Source: Schistocephalus solidus
Lineage: Eukaryota > Platyhelminthes > Cestoda > Diphyllobothriidea > Diphyllobothriidae
Reading direction: 5' to 3'
DNA: 64,000 nt
Assembly (NCBI GenBank): GCA_017591395.1
Contig: WEDG01004009.1
Span: 61,643 to 125,642 of the forward strand
Made by a program: the position numbers and the translations under genes
The notes under the pieces: model-generated
Told to the model about the DNA's origin: nothing
Database searches by the model: none
What the model saw: the letters and a program-made list of their open reading frames with translations, nothing else
In this document: piece after piece, positions 10,401 to 21,185 of the stretch
How the letters are laid out: every line of letters begins with the position of its first letter
Numbering within the stretch: the stretch's first letter is position 1

Positions 10401-11394
10401 TGATTTGATTCCCAGCGAGATAGGAAAGTTTTTCTGGTTTGTCTGTGTGCAAATTTAAAGTAGTTTTGATCAAAAGAACGTTTTTAGCCCGGGGTTCTTA
10501 AATTGTAGGAAAAAAATCAAAGCGATTGCTGTGCATTTCTACACGAATTCTAAGGGGAGTTTATCCTCCTTTTTGCAAGTTCTGGCTTAGGTTTACTAGC
10601 CTCTTTCGTGGTGGCTTACATAGTGCACTTGGAGAGGGCACAAAAAGCACACCAATCAGTAAGAGAGCTATCATTATTGATTTAGAACAGGGGCACAGAC
10701 CTCAAAACTTCTAGAAAAAGACAGCTGATGATTCATACAGGTATCACGTAAATGGAAGCAGAAAGACGATTAATTTGAAAGATCTCCCCTAAAAATGCGA
10801 CTTTGGAAGCTACTGGCGTAAGAACTCTACGCACATTGTGGTTTTAAGCCCGACAGACAGTAACTGCACTGATGCCGCACATAGTGCAAAATTGATTTGT
10901 GGTGACGTTCAAACTTTCAGTGGATAAATCAAAAGATAGTCATAATTTCTGCCGATTGATTATTAATATTGCCATATTCTTTGGAATTTAAAAAATGGTT
11001 TATTTGACTGTATCACATGAAAACCTAGCTAAAATAATAAGCAAATGCAAATATAGTTTGTGGTCCTAATATATCTAATAGCAATCTTCGGTATTTTGCG
11101 CAGTCTGCTATTCAACCTTTTTTAATTCAGTACCATGGAAGAACGTCGTAAGTGGCATAATTATCAGCGAAAAATAATTGCACATTCAATGCTTACTAAA
11201 CAATTCTTCCCCAAAGTACTCTTTGTCAGATAAAGTCGCCAGTACTGATCAAGCGCACGGAAACTATGGACATAACCGCAGGTCTTCATCTGAAATCTTT
11301 CCTATTTATGTGTTCTTAACGAATAATTTTAATCAAAATGTAAAATAATACTGAATGTTATGCACATACGTATCAATGTACAGAGCATAAAATT
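7483..11394. other. Non-coding stretch, probably mannosidase intron and flank
   Basis: Short open frames only; none shows a family signature. It directly follows (on the minus strand) the splice donor of the mannosidase exon at 11401, so at least the right part should be intronic. I searched by eye for the glycoside hydrolase family 2 catalytic exons and did not find them. AT-rich, without obvious tandem repeats. Confidence 0.5.
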
Positions 11395-11400
11395 ACTCAC
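11395..11400 (-). other. Splice donor of the mannosidase exon
   Basis: On the minus strand the coding sequence GTTGAA is followed by GTGAGT, a strong 5' splice site. The exon then holds exactly 342 codons, so the intron is in phase 0. The open frame continues only 24 codons past it, with unconserved sequence. Confidence 0.8.
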
Positions 11401-12426
11401 TTCAACCAACTCGACTTCACGGAATCCTACTCGATAAGATGCGCGATCTAACAGAAGGCCATGCGCAGTCGTCAACTTTACATGCAAGTTGTAGACGTAT
11501 GGTCCAGACTCAATGCCATTTGGCCACCATTCTCGCACATTGGGACAGCGGTTGAAAAGGCGCACTGGAATGTCCATGGAGAGGTTATCCATGCCCTGCC
11601 AGCCGGACAGGAAACAGTTCCTTTTTGGCAAGTGCATTAGGTCTGCAAGTTGGACCTCGAGGCAGAGAATGGGACTGCTGGCCTGGACGAGAACCTCCAC
11701 CAGGACATCTGCCGTCCAGAGGTTCCCCTGCATCTTACTATGCAGCAAACTCGGATAGAACTTCAGTCCCTCACCCAGGCGTGCGCCGACCTGGAAGAAT
11801 CCAATCTGTGGAATTCTCCAGAAACCCTGGATTGGGAAGGCAGGACCCCAGTCCCAGCCGAAGGAGGCTTGCGTCGTACGCACTAAATTGACATGACACT
11901 CACCGTGATAGTTATCTGGCCAGCAACTTGGCGGAGGGACGTATAGGGACTGTCTGACAAGCTGCTGCGCCAATGACTTGGCCATCCTTGGCGTCGACTC
12001 AAACGCGAGCTCTAATTTGTTCCACGCTCCCAGCCTCAGGTAGGGCGATATGTTCAATTGATGTCGATGAAAGCTGTTGGTCGTGCACCGCAGGAGATAG
12101 CCATTTAGCCAAACGCAACAGTAGGTGTCCAACTCGTCCAGAATCAAAATGGCCCACTGACTACCAGAAGGCCGGGAGACGTGAAAGAGGTGCGTAAAGT
12201 TCCAGTTTTGGTAACTGATAAGCCGTTGTGCGACATCATTGAAGCCGACCAGTGGGTCACTGTAAAATCCAACAGAAGCCAATATAGAGTAGACATCGCT
12301 ACCGGTAGCAATGTAGGTGGAGATTCTTGTACTAGCATTAGAAAGCGTCCAAGTTCCCTCCAGCGAAATAATTTCCGGTCGTATAGCTTGGAGGAACAGA
12401 AACGTTAAAAGAGATCTCCTTAACAT
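11401..12426 (-). CDS. MANBA: Beta-mannosidase, N-terminal exon
   Basis: The first 342 codons of a lysosomal beta-mannosidase (glycoside hydrolase family 2), which removes terminal beta-linked mannose from N-glycan remnants. The ATG at 12424-12426 starts a hydrophobic signal peptide (LLTFLFLQAI). The GH2 sugar-binding domain follows, with SLEGTWTLSNA near residue 22, a region around residue 110 reading DTYCCVWLNGYLL, and the family hallmark QASFGWDWGPAFPIQGFWRIP region around residues 195-215. The immunoglobulin-like domain begins after that, with CPNVREWWPNG and YRVGFREVELVE at the exon end. No frame breaks are seen. The catalytic TIM-barrel, with its acid/base and nucleophile glutamates, must be encoded by downstream exons at lower coordinates not identified in this window. 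Animal family members are roughly 880 residues, so about 40 percent is present. Confidence 0.92.
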
Positions 12427-14100
12427 GTAGGTTTACTTCGTGTGGCTTCGGAAGGGTTAGTGAATTTTCATGTTGACACTCTGGGGTGAAAATCATTACA
12501 TGCGACTCCAACGTAAACAGGGAAGTGCCGAACTCGTGTCTGTTTACCTTTATTTTCTACCTTTAAATCACCACCCTACCCGATGTCTGTTGGTCAGACA
12601 GCACCCACATTCCGATGTCACTACGGCAGCTCCGCTTGTGAACGCTTGATTCAGCGGGTCGACTGGTCGAATGGCTGAGGAACTACGGACCTCTTTGGAT
12701 GAACCCGGACGCACTTAAGAGCACCAATATCATATAGTAGTGAACGTAACTTTGGACCGTGACTCAAATGATAGAATTATTTAAATTAAATTCTCTGGGA
12801 AAATCTGACTAGGATTCAATGCTCCTGTTCTCCAGAGTCCGCGGGGTTTGGATAAAAATTGACTGATGACGCAAAAAATCAGACAGTTGTTTCAGTCTCG
12901 CTTATCTCTATTGGTGGCATTTCCCGAGTATCAATTACTCGTCGCTAGGCAACCACCTACATAGACTACCAACTGGGTCTCAAAGACAAAACAGTTTTGC
13001 TTTTATTTTATCCTGTAATCTGAACACACTGGTGAACGTCAAACGTCACCTAATACGAGTAAAAAGAGCTTATATTTTCTGATTTCGTTTATGAGAATTC
13101 ACTGTACTTTGCTCCTCAGTGTTGAAGAGTTGTGCAAGAAGGCGGTCAAATTCGACGTATCTTGACAAAATTCCCGTGTTAACTTCACAATTATTCACTA
13201 GAGTCATGAGAATTCGAAAGCATCTGATTTAGACTGTGAATTTAAATTCTATTGACTCCATCCGAGCGGATTTTCGCTAATGCCCCTAAATTGTTACTGT
13301 TAATTTCATTTATTCCCACATTATGACCATTTGCTGAGTGAAAAACTTTCGATTGGCACACTTTTGGTTTGTTAAAGAATTAGTTCACACTTAAGTAGTT
13401 TTCAGTGTTAATTTAAAAATCCAAAAAATGTACTAGGTAAAGTGAGCAGGGTTATTGAGAATTGAGCGAGTAAATGTTTATTTTACACTGAAGATGATGA
13501 GCCACAGAAGAGCGTTGGGACAAGCATTAAATTCAGTCTCAACTTTTACGGGTTTGCTCAGAAGCATGGGTCTCTTAGACAATATAATACCTTTTCTAAG
13601 AGGAAAGTAAATGAATTTAAATTTTTCTTTTATTCTACTGCTTGCCTGTAGGCCGACTGTGACTAGTACACAGACATTCAACGGAATCTAAGGGAGTACA
13701 GCCTCATAAATCTCAGCAGTTCCAAGTCCACGACTTTATCGCCAAACTCCATTCCTGCTCCTCCCAACTGCATAGTTTTGCAACGGGGCGATTCTCGACT
13801 CAACCACAAAAGGCACGCTTACCAGTTGCTGGAATACCAATACTTTCTCAGTCATCGGCTAACCATGCAAACCAGCGCTAGACCACGCGTTTGCTGAGAT
13901 TGCAGGGCCAAACATCTAAAAGATGAAAGGGAATAACTACAACAGAGCAGAAATATTGTGGGCTGTGTGACTTACGAACTATATACGATGTGCGTGCAAG
14001 TTGTGGTTAGGGTGTCGTCGGCTTGCATTTCCAGCAGACACTGCATTAATACCAAAAACTTTACTAGCATAGCGAGCCAGAGATGAACATATGACCACAT
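12427..14100. other. Non-coding stretch upstream of the mannosidase gene
   Basis: This should include the promoter and 5' untranslated region of the minus-strand mannosidase gene, immediately above 12426. I see no convincing TATA box, CpG cluster or spliced-leader acceptor that can be assigned. Other open frames here are short and unrecognised. Confidence 0.5.
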
Positions 14101-14104
14101 ATTC

Positions 14105-14185
14105 GCGTGAGTGGCAGTGGAGCTCAGTGGATTGAGCAGCTGGCGAAGGGCGGGGGTATGACCGCTGGTTTGATCTTATCCGAGA
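14105..14185 (+). repeat. tRNA-derived SINE head candidate
   Basis: The sequence GAGCTCAGTGGATTGAGC forms a perfect 4-bp tRNA D-arm (GCTC with GAGC) and fits an RNA polymerase III A box. About 45 bases downstream GGTTTGATCTTATCC resembles a degenerate B box. The rest does not fold into a clean tRNA, so a tRNA-derived SINE or tRNA relic is more likely than a functional tRNA gene. Confidence 0.4.
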
Positions 14186-14579
14186 ACACACGTGTTTTGT
14201 GTGGGTTAAATTTACTCTTCCCGTGGTCTGCTCTGCTAAAATACCCTAGTGATTAACGATATAGGACATGTGAGGTGTATCGTTTGCTGCAAATTCCATC
14301 GACTTTCGGACAACATAAAGCTGCGTGTCACCTTCATCAGCCACCTGACCTTCTGCGTGCCAGAGAGCCGTGAATTATAGACAAGCTGCAAAATGACATA
14401 CGCATTACCGGATATGCGGGTTGCGTTAACTCATCGATTAGGGTCACATAACAGGATAACCATTCAAATTCCCTACTTTGGAGCTAATAAACTGAAACCA
14501 CAGTCCTTACGGAGAAGACAGTCCCAGAAAATCTCACAGACTGACCCCGCAATGATGCGGGGACGAAATCGGCCATATT

Positions 14580-14850
14580 AGCGTGCCACTCACCGATCCC
14601 CTTGCAAAGCAGGGTGAAATATTTGTCGTCATGGTTGCTGCTGGTTCAGAGCTGCGGCCGGTGGTAGCATCACGATTAGCAGACAGTAGGGCAGGTGCTG
14701 GAAGAGACGGAGAGATAGAGTGCGAATGGGGTAGATGCAGCGCAAGTCTAACGTCATTTGAACTATCTTCCCGCGCAAGTCATCACGCATGCTCCCCACC
14801 TGCATGCAGTGGACATCCGCGATACCCCACGGTCGAACTGTCATCAACAG
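14580..14850 (+). repeat. Dispersed repeat, copy 1 (GATGCAGCGCAAGTCTA family)
   Basis: The segment around 14732-14820 starts with GTAGATGCAGCGCAAGTCTA and contains CGCGCAAGTCA and a CACC(T)G..GTGGAC stretch. Related sequence occurs at 47519-47640 on the plus strand and 61780-61870 on the minus strand. No protein is evident. It is probably part of a non-autonomous element; boundaries are approximate. Confidence 0.6.
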
Positions 14851-15309
14851 ACGGTAGCAGAAATTTAATCACACCAAATAAAAATGGAGAGCATGCTAAA
14901 TCGCTGCCTGCGAATGCATGAGCTGCCTGGTTTAGAGTTTACGCGGGGTTGGCTGAGGAGCGACAATAAGCTAGAATGTATCATGGCAAAAAATGGTTTT
15001 GGAGGGCAGAGATGGTATCCGAAAACAAAAGGCCACATCAGAAGGCCTGAGAAACCAGCAAAGTGGATGGTGTTGCAAATGCCTGTCTCCAGCTGTCTTC
15101 AGCGTACTTTCTTAAGACCAGCGTCATAGGCACAACGGATTAACTAATTATTAATTGTGCCTGGTAGTCATCTGGTGGATTAAAGATTGATTGGTTAGGA
15201 AATCCTGCTTGGATAGTCAGCTTGCTGTATCAAAATTGGTGGATTCTATACGTTGCAGTAGGCTGAGCGGGTAACTTGCGCCAAGTATGATACTCACGGC
15301 ACCCGGTGT

Positions 15310-15392
15310 AGCCTTGTAGCTCAGTTGGCTAAAGCGTTGGCTTTACTAAAACCTTTCCCTTACTGACGTGGGTTCGAATCCTACCGAGGTCA
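15310..15392 (+). tRNA. tRNA-like sequence, probably a tRNA pseudogene or SINE head
   Basis: A near-canonical B box/T arm, GTGGGTTCGAATCCTAC, and an A box, TAGCTCAGTTGGCTAAAGC, are present. The acceptor arms AGCCTTG and CGAGGTC pair at six of seven positions (with wobbles). The anticodon arm does not close properly, and there is an unusually long segment (about 35 bases) between D and T arms. No anticodon can be assigned. A recently decayed tRNA or tRNA-derived SINE fits best. Confidence 0.5.
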
Positions 15393-16129
15393 CCGAGTTT
15401 ATCACAAGTGGGTCAAACGAATTATTCAACTCTACCAAAATCCTCTTCTAAATTATGATAATCCTCAATTTGTGCTTGCTCTCCCCAAAACGACTATGTG
15501 TGAGATCAAGAAATCTGTTTCCATAAGGCCCAGTGATCTGTATGGGTCTTTGAATTTTATCAACGTACGGCCTTGGTTATTTTTAATGTCCAGTGGGACT
15601 TATTATGTTTACTATTGCTAGCTAGGATACTTAGTTGAATTGTTCATAACGAGACACATGAACAGAAGTTAAAACGGTGATTAGATGGTGAGGTTTTAAT
15701 AGCGCGAGCATCGAAGAATTTGCGTTTCGGCATACCTATACGTGGAAAATCCAAAACTCTTTACGTGATTATCACCCTATTCCTGACAAAAAGCCTTTAA
15801 AAACACTGTTCGATGCGGTTAAGTGCTGCAGTGATTTGTCGCTGTCCATGAACCGACTTGACGTAACCTTTGGCCCTTATTGAATTGGCCCCGGCGATTT
15901 CAAATAGAACATCAACAGAAAATAAAATTTTTGAAATGGCGTGGTTTGAAAACTGAAAAAAATGTCTGCACCTCTGTACTCGGGTTGGTTAAACAGGGTA
16001 TTGGCTTACTGAATTTATTTTTTTATTAATCCACTTACGCAATCCTATCAAAGTATACGTAAGGTGTGTGCATGGTGCCAAGAACTATAAATCTAATAAC
16101 GGACATTTAAAAGATTGCGAATAAGGGCA

Positions 16130-16345
16130 CACGATCACTGGTACCAGAGCTTTATTGATCTGACGTTTCGGATTCTCTCTCGAACCCATCATCAGAGACA
16201 ATTTTAGAAAATAGTACTTGGGGCACAAGTTGAGCGGTATTTATTGGGCGTGGTTGCCAGCCAACCACTTGCCTAATAGCACCAACAGTCCTCGTGTTCA
16301 TCGCTCGGGGCTGTAGTTGATGCGATGGCTGCTTTGTTCGGTACC
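16130..16345 (-). mobile_element. Solo Penelope-type terminus (third family), minus strand
   Basis: On the minus strand this has the same order as the 3' regions of the Penelope elements at 4.3-7.3 kb. A TAAATACC stretch (near 16240) is followed by an untranslated spacer and then a hammerhead ribozyme, with an AATAAAGC stretch just after it. No RT or GIY-YIG coding sequence is adjacent, so this is a solo terminal fragment (a pseudo-LTR-like piece). Assignment to Penelope rests on the layout and the ribozyme type, not on protein. Confidence 0.55.
16154..16202 (-). ncRNA. Hammerhead ribozyme (type I, minimal stem III)
   Basis: On the minus strand: stem I 5' arm ATTGTCT, core CTGATGA (16189-16195), one unpaired T, then a 6-bp stem II (GGGTTC with GAATCC, loop GAGAGA). 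GAAA follows (16169-16166), then CGT and cleavable C at 16162, and stem I 3' arm AGATCAAT. Stem I pairs over seven base pairs with one bulged U. A15.1-CG-U makes the self-complementary ACGU, expected to pair between two molecules, as in Penelope-associated hammerheads. All conserved core positions are present. The predicted cut lies between 16162 and 16161. Confidence 0.8.
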
Positions 16346-16352
16346 CGCGTCG

Positions 16353-16380
16353 TTAACGGTAGTAATTTCATTACCGTTAA
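16353..16380. repeat. Perfect 9-bp inverted repeat (hairpin)
   Basis: TTAACGGTA (16353-16361) and TACCGTTAA (16372-16380) are perfect reverse complements around a 10-base loop. It sits just beyond the solo Penelope terminus and may belong to it. Function unknown. Confidence 0.6.
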
Positions 16381-16439
16381 TAGATTGATGAATACAATTT
16401 CAGGCATTCATTAGTAGATCAATGAGCTTAAATCACTGA

Positions 16440-18045
16440 CTCAGAGGTTATGGAGATGACGTCTGGTATTTGTAGATGTTGGGGCCACATCTTACTGCTT
16501 ATGGCTTTAATCCACGAATACTTAAAACTCCTGGAAAAAATCTCATTTCTGTCTATCTTAATCTTCAGACGCCGGGTATACCTTAAAATATCATCTTCGA
16601 CCCCTTTAGTATTATAATAAAGTCATCTTACAACACAACCCATAAAATATATTGATTAAAGTCCAAAGTGAACACACCTAGTATTGTTACTCTGACAACG
16701 AAGGAAGCTATGCTCCTATTCAGGCACTCACGTAAATATTTATATTTGAACTTTATAAATCCATTTCAACATAAAAACGTGTCAAGGGAAGAAAGTAAAT
16801 CGGAATACTTAGTGGATCTTTAGAGATGCTCTGTGACTACTAAACTGCGATTATTCGGGGTCATCTGTATGCGTATTTTAAAATAACTCGTCGTTCAGAA
16901 TGAGATATGTGCTCAAGGATTTTCTTAGTGGTTAAACAGTGCCTATGGCACAAAGAATCTGGCGACACAGGACGCACAATTAGTGTTTAAATCATCCCTG
17001 CGATTGGACAAATGAGCATTCAAGTTATCGAGTGATTTGAATTCAATTTTAACGCTTTACATTTCAGCCTTGTATTTACTCTCAAAGGTCATAGGGATTT
17101 TTTCTCAAGCAAGCTGAGACTCGCTTGCTAAACAGTGAGTGAATTTGGCTAAGATTGGCTAGTTATGATATCAACCATCATAATGCGGATTATGTCGTTT
17201 CTCGCCTGCAAATAATGATCATATCTGAGGCCTTGAAACGCTCATGTGCCCTAGCGAAGTGTTTTCCTAGGTTTGAGTTGAAAATTTTGTGGTCTTAGTG
17301 CGTTTTGAAGGAGTATTAATTTATTGAACATTTTCTCCCTTTATCGATATCAATACGTTGGCTAAGATTTATCAAGTACCAGTATCTCTGACGGTTAGAA
17401 AAGAAGTCAAGTGCGATTTCCGGTCAAACCACGGTTCTTTGATTTCTCTTGCCTTAAGTATTAACTATGTGAGCTTTAGATACTGTGGTGGCAGACTGTT
17501 TGGCAACTTTAGAATAGCAAAGAGCACAAACTAATCTATGACAGAAGTATTAATAGGTACGTAATAATTTCTGCTGGTTTTCATTTTAGATGGCATAAAT
17601 TTTGCCAAAAATATTTTACGAATTCAGTGTTCAGTTAAAGTTGATGCTTTATATTTATTAGACTAACAATTTCTCAGAGGAGACAATCATGCCACGTAAC
17701 AAAACTGATTTCTCCACAATATGTGATTTGTTATCGTTTTTGATCGTCTGTACCAGATGGAATACTTACGCGGGAAACGGTTCATAGGTCCATTGGTAGT
17801 CTTTGTTTGCGACTGAAAGTTGAAAAATTTTTGCAAAACTCAAATAAACTGCAAGTTATTCCTTGAAAGACATAAATAATAGGTACTTTAATTCACTTTC
17901 ACCTTACACCAAAATTAATAGAATGTTTCGGCAACATACTTTTTTTAAAAATTCTGTTGATTTGACAGTTGTCAAAGTGACTTATTCGGGACACATACGG
18001 CTACGATAAACTTAGATAGTTTTATTCAGCTTATATGCTATGGAT
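16440..18045. other. Non-coding stretch, nothing recognised
   Basis: No open frame of note, no tandem repeat and no RNA gene could be supported here. AT-rich sequence with scattered homopolymer runs. Confidence 0.6.
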
Positions 18046-18047
18046 TT

Positions 18048-18480
18048 ATTAAGGGACGCATCAATGTGCATAGTGTATATAGTTCGTTCCCAAGATTTGC
18101 ACATTTTTTCACTAAATTCACTTTTGCTTGCATTGACTAGCATGACGAAGATGAATCGGCCTTGAATTCTTCATTGGTATGTGCTGTTGGCCATAGTCCT
18201 CAGAAGCGTGCTGATGCACACAGTCAGGTGGTTTTCTCCTTTGATTTACATAGAGTATGGTAGTACTGAAGAAATATTGACATCCTTTCAATGACCGTGT
18301 CGTAAATAGCCCCAACTATGTTACCGCAGAACACGTTGCCGTTTGCAGATTATGCCACAGGACGGAGCGGATGCGCTTTTAACTTGGAGGGTATACTTCC
18401 TACGCGTGTTGTATCGTTGTCATCTCATCTAGAAGTACGACTTCCTTATGAAATTTCAACTCTCGAAAGGTTAACCCCGC
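18048..18480 (+). repeat. Direct repeat A, copy 1 (about 430 bases)
   Basis: It aligns by eye, with substitutions and small indels, to 19284-19745. Shared landmarks include TTAGGGACGC-like starts, GCATTGACTA, TTCATTGGT, GTGCTGTTG, CCTCAGA, ACACAGTCA, GAAGAAATATTG, CATCCTTTCA and GGTATACTTCC. No coding potential is shared between the copies, so an old duplication or two copies of a non-coding element is likely. Confidence 0.75.
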
Positions 18481-19283
18481 TACACAGATATTTCATTGCA
18501 AACGGAAAGCAATATGGATGCGAATAAGTAATTTTAGTGCATAGCATTGTGATGAGGTAAATTGTTTCCTTGTTCGAACATTAGTAGCATAAGGTACATT
18601 CGCAGGTATAGCTTCTCAATGTGTAATTCATTATTTGACCAACATTCACACGTTAAATACGTTTTTGCCAGTTCTTATTTTGGATATATTGAAGAGCACC
18701 ACTACCGTATCATAAAAAGGTTATTTTGCGCATAAAAAAATACCGACAATCCCATATAGTCCCTTCAAGGCAAATGTTATACTGTAGGAATAACTGACAA
18801 GGTTTCGCCTAACAATTGTACAGAAATAACGGCTACGTTGTACCACAGCGGTGCGTTTTAATTTTCCTTCTTGGCTTTGAGATCCTGTAAGCTACCACCT
18901 GTACTTGTCGACCATCAACTACTCTAAGTTTTTTTAAAAATTATTTTGTCCCAAGCAATGGATTTCTTCACAAGAGTACAACGCTCCTTTCTTGATCCAA
19001 TCTGACTCAAACGTCGGCAGACACAAACGCTCGGAGGTGTTAGCACTACGGGATCGAAAGTGACGGATTTAAATGAAGCTTGGCTTAAATTTACCATGAC
19101 TCTTCAATCTTTTGCAAAATCGACCCGACCCGAGAACATTATCTTGTAAGCAAAAATATTGTTGAAGCTGGTAGTTTTATAAGTCGCATAATGCTGTATG
19201 AACACATACATAAGAAAAAATCATCTGCTACAAAGATTATTTGGCTGATAAACCCAGAAGCGTTTAATCGGCTCGCATAATTA
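18481..19283. other. Spacer between direct repeats, nothing recognised
   Basis: About 800 bases separating the two copies of direct repeat A. It holds only short unrecognised open frames and no RNA gene or repeat that I can support. Confidence 0.5.
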
Positions 19284-19745
19284 GGGACGCGTTAATGTCC
19301 ATAGTGAACATAGTGCAGTCATGAAATCTGTCCATTTTTTCGTTAATTCCAGTCATGGTTGCATTGACTAACACGCTGAAGATGAATTGGCATTGAGTGA
19401 CTTCATTGGTGTGTGCTGTTGACTAAAGTCCTCAGAGGGTGGTTTTTACACACAGTCAAGTGGCTTTCTCTTTTGATTTACAAATATGATGGTAGTACAG
19501 AAGAAATATTGGCATCCTTTCAGTGGCTGTAGAGTACCGTGAAGTAAATAGCCCAAATTAAGGTATTACTGAACACTTTGCCGTAGACATATTCTCTTGC
19601 AGAACAGAGTGACTGTTCTGTTAACTTGAAAGGTATACTTCCGACATACATTCATTTTTAATTTATCTAAAAAACTTCGCGCCTGTTACCGTTTTCTTCC
19701 CCTCTAGAGATAGCAAGTCTATATGGAATTTCAACTCTAAGCCCT
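19284..19745 (+). repeat. Direct repeat A, copy 2
   Basis: Second copy of the repeat at 18048-18480, offset by about 1.24 kb. Divergence is visible but the order of shared blocks is fully preserved, including the 3' block ATTTCAACTCT. Confidence 0.75.
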
Positions 19746-19849
19746 GGAGCGAAATGAGACGAGCGCTTCCCGTAACTTCCTCACTGAATGCCCTTCGATC
19801 CTCACTATTATTCTCATCCAAAACCGACAAAGCAACGAACTAGTGTCTC

Positions 19850-19918
19850 AGGAGTGTTGGGCTTCTTAACGCTCGATGACCAAAAATGTGGGACCTCAGA
19901 TCCCGCAAACCTAGCTGG
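19850..19918 (+). repeat. Short dispersed repeat B, copy 1
   Basis: Shares GTGTTGG, GCTxGATxxxCAAAAA, xGTGGGAxCTxAG and GTCCCx/ATCCCG-type blocks in order with 20740-20808. The length and layout suggest a tRNA-like or SINE piece, but no clean A and B boxes are present. Confidence 0.55.
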
Positions 19919-20739
19919 CTAACGACTGGCTAGAACTGGCCAGTTCAGTCTTCCTTCTCTTTGACGATGGCCCCTTACTCCTGGCTTGCTTGCCAACCTA
20001 AGCTAGTCATACCATGACTCCTAGCAAGTACCAATGAAGCTTTTGCCTCGAAGTTTACTCATGAGTAACACTTAATATTGAACTGCACGGGCCATCATGA
20101 TGTTCAGAGATTTGGGAAAGGATTTTTAATCGAAGAAAAAGAAACTGAACTTGCCATTTCTGTCTCCCCAGTTTTTGTTAATTAGCCATACCCCCAAGCT
20201 CAAGTGTTAGTCTGAGATTCTTTTGAAACCGAAACATCTGGTCAGTGAGCATTTGGCCTGGTTTGGACCGTTATGGGCCCATATGCCATCGTCTGACGTT
20301 TGGAATTTTCAAAGTCAGGAGTGGGCGGTATTCGTCTCTTCATTCTGATGACAGAACGACAATGGACACTTCCGTTCTGTTTTGATGCCTCGAGCCTGCA
20401 GGCCGAACAGGCGGCCGCATCACAGCTTGAAAGCAAAAATTTGTCGATATTTCAGACAAAGACTAGCAAGGCAGGAATAATTCCCTATGGTAGAAGGACG
20501 ATCGCCGATCGCGTTACGGGACATGCTCGTCCATTTTGTGTTCTACGGTTCGACCTTTGTCCATAGTGCCTTGTCCGCCTTCAATACTGGCCACTGAGTG
20601 GTTGTCTGTGAGTGCTCCTGATTGAGGCGGGGGCACCACAGGGACGAGCATATCACGAAACTTCATCAGTTAGCGCCCTTTTACCATTGTGAATATTCCC
20701 GACCACAAGTGACAGGACAATGGGTTCGAAGTTCAATTG

Positions 20740-20808
20740 CAGAGTGTTGGACTTACTACCGCTGGATCAGCAAAAAACGTGGGATCTTAGGTCCCACAGA
20801 TCTGGGAG
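20740..20808 (+). repeat. Short dispersed repeat B, copy 2
   Basis: Second copy of the repeat at 19850-19918, about 890 bases further on. It is preceded by TGGGTTCGAAG (20721), a B-box-like string, which supports a tRNA-derived element. Confidence 0.5.
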
Positions 20809-21104
20809 TGCGTGAGATTGACTGACATCAACCAATAAGCCAGAAGTAACCATCCAGGTTTCCCCAAACATATTTCGATAACCCAGTATCTGATCACGTT
20901 GTGTGCTGTTGAATTTCATGTTAGGCCAACCACGAAAGATTCTGGTAGGAATTTTTCAAACGTCCCCTCTGCCCGGAACAAGGGACCAGGATACGCCTGC
21001 AAATGCATGTGAATTCGTTCCAACTTCCTGCCAAATCAGCGATAAGATTAGGGTACCGATCAATGTTTTGGGCAGTTTAAGTGTTAGGAGACGGAACTGT
21101 TTAC

Positions 21105-21185
21105 CCTTCGTGGAATTTAGTGCAAGGTCACCTATTTTAAGTGGGTGGGGCGTTCTTATTCCCGAGTCCCACGGGGATGGGGGGG
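21105..21185 (+). repeat. Short dispersed repeat C, copy 1
   Basis: The blocks GGAATTTAGTGCAAGG, GGGGCGTTCTTATTCCCG and GGGGATGG recur in order, slightly changed, at about 23227-23290. No coding content. Confidence 0.55.

Noticed and set aside
11513..12408. Several plus-strand open frames opposite the mannosidase exon
   Set aside because: Antisense shadows of a conserved exon, with no domains of their own.
14275..14340. A further hammerhead-like string on the minus strand (CTGATGA ... GAAAGTC)
   Set aside because: Core boxes are present, but stem I does not pair (G opposite G at the first position) and stem II has mismatches. Not counted as a ribozyme.
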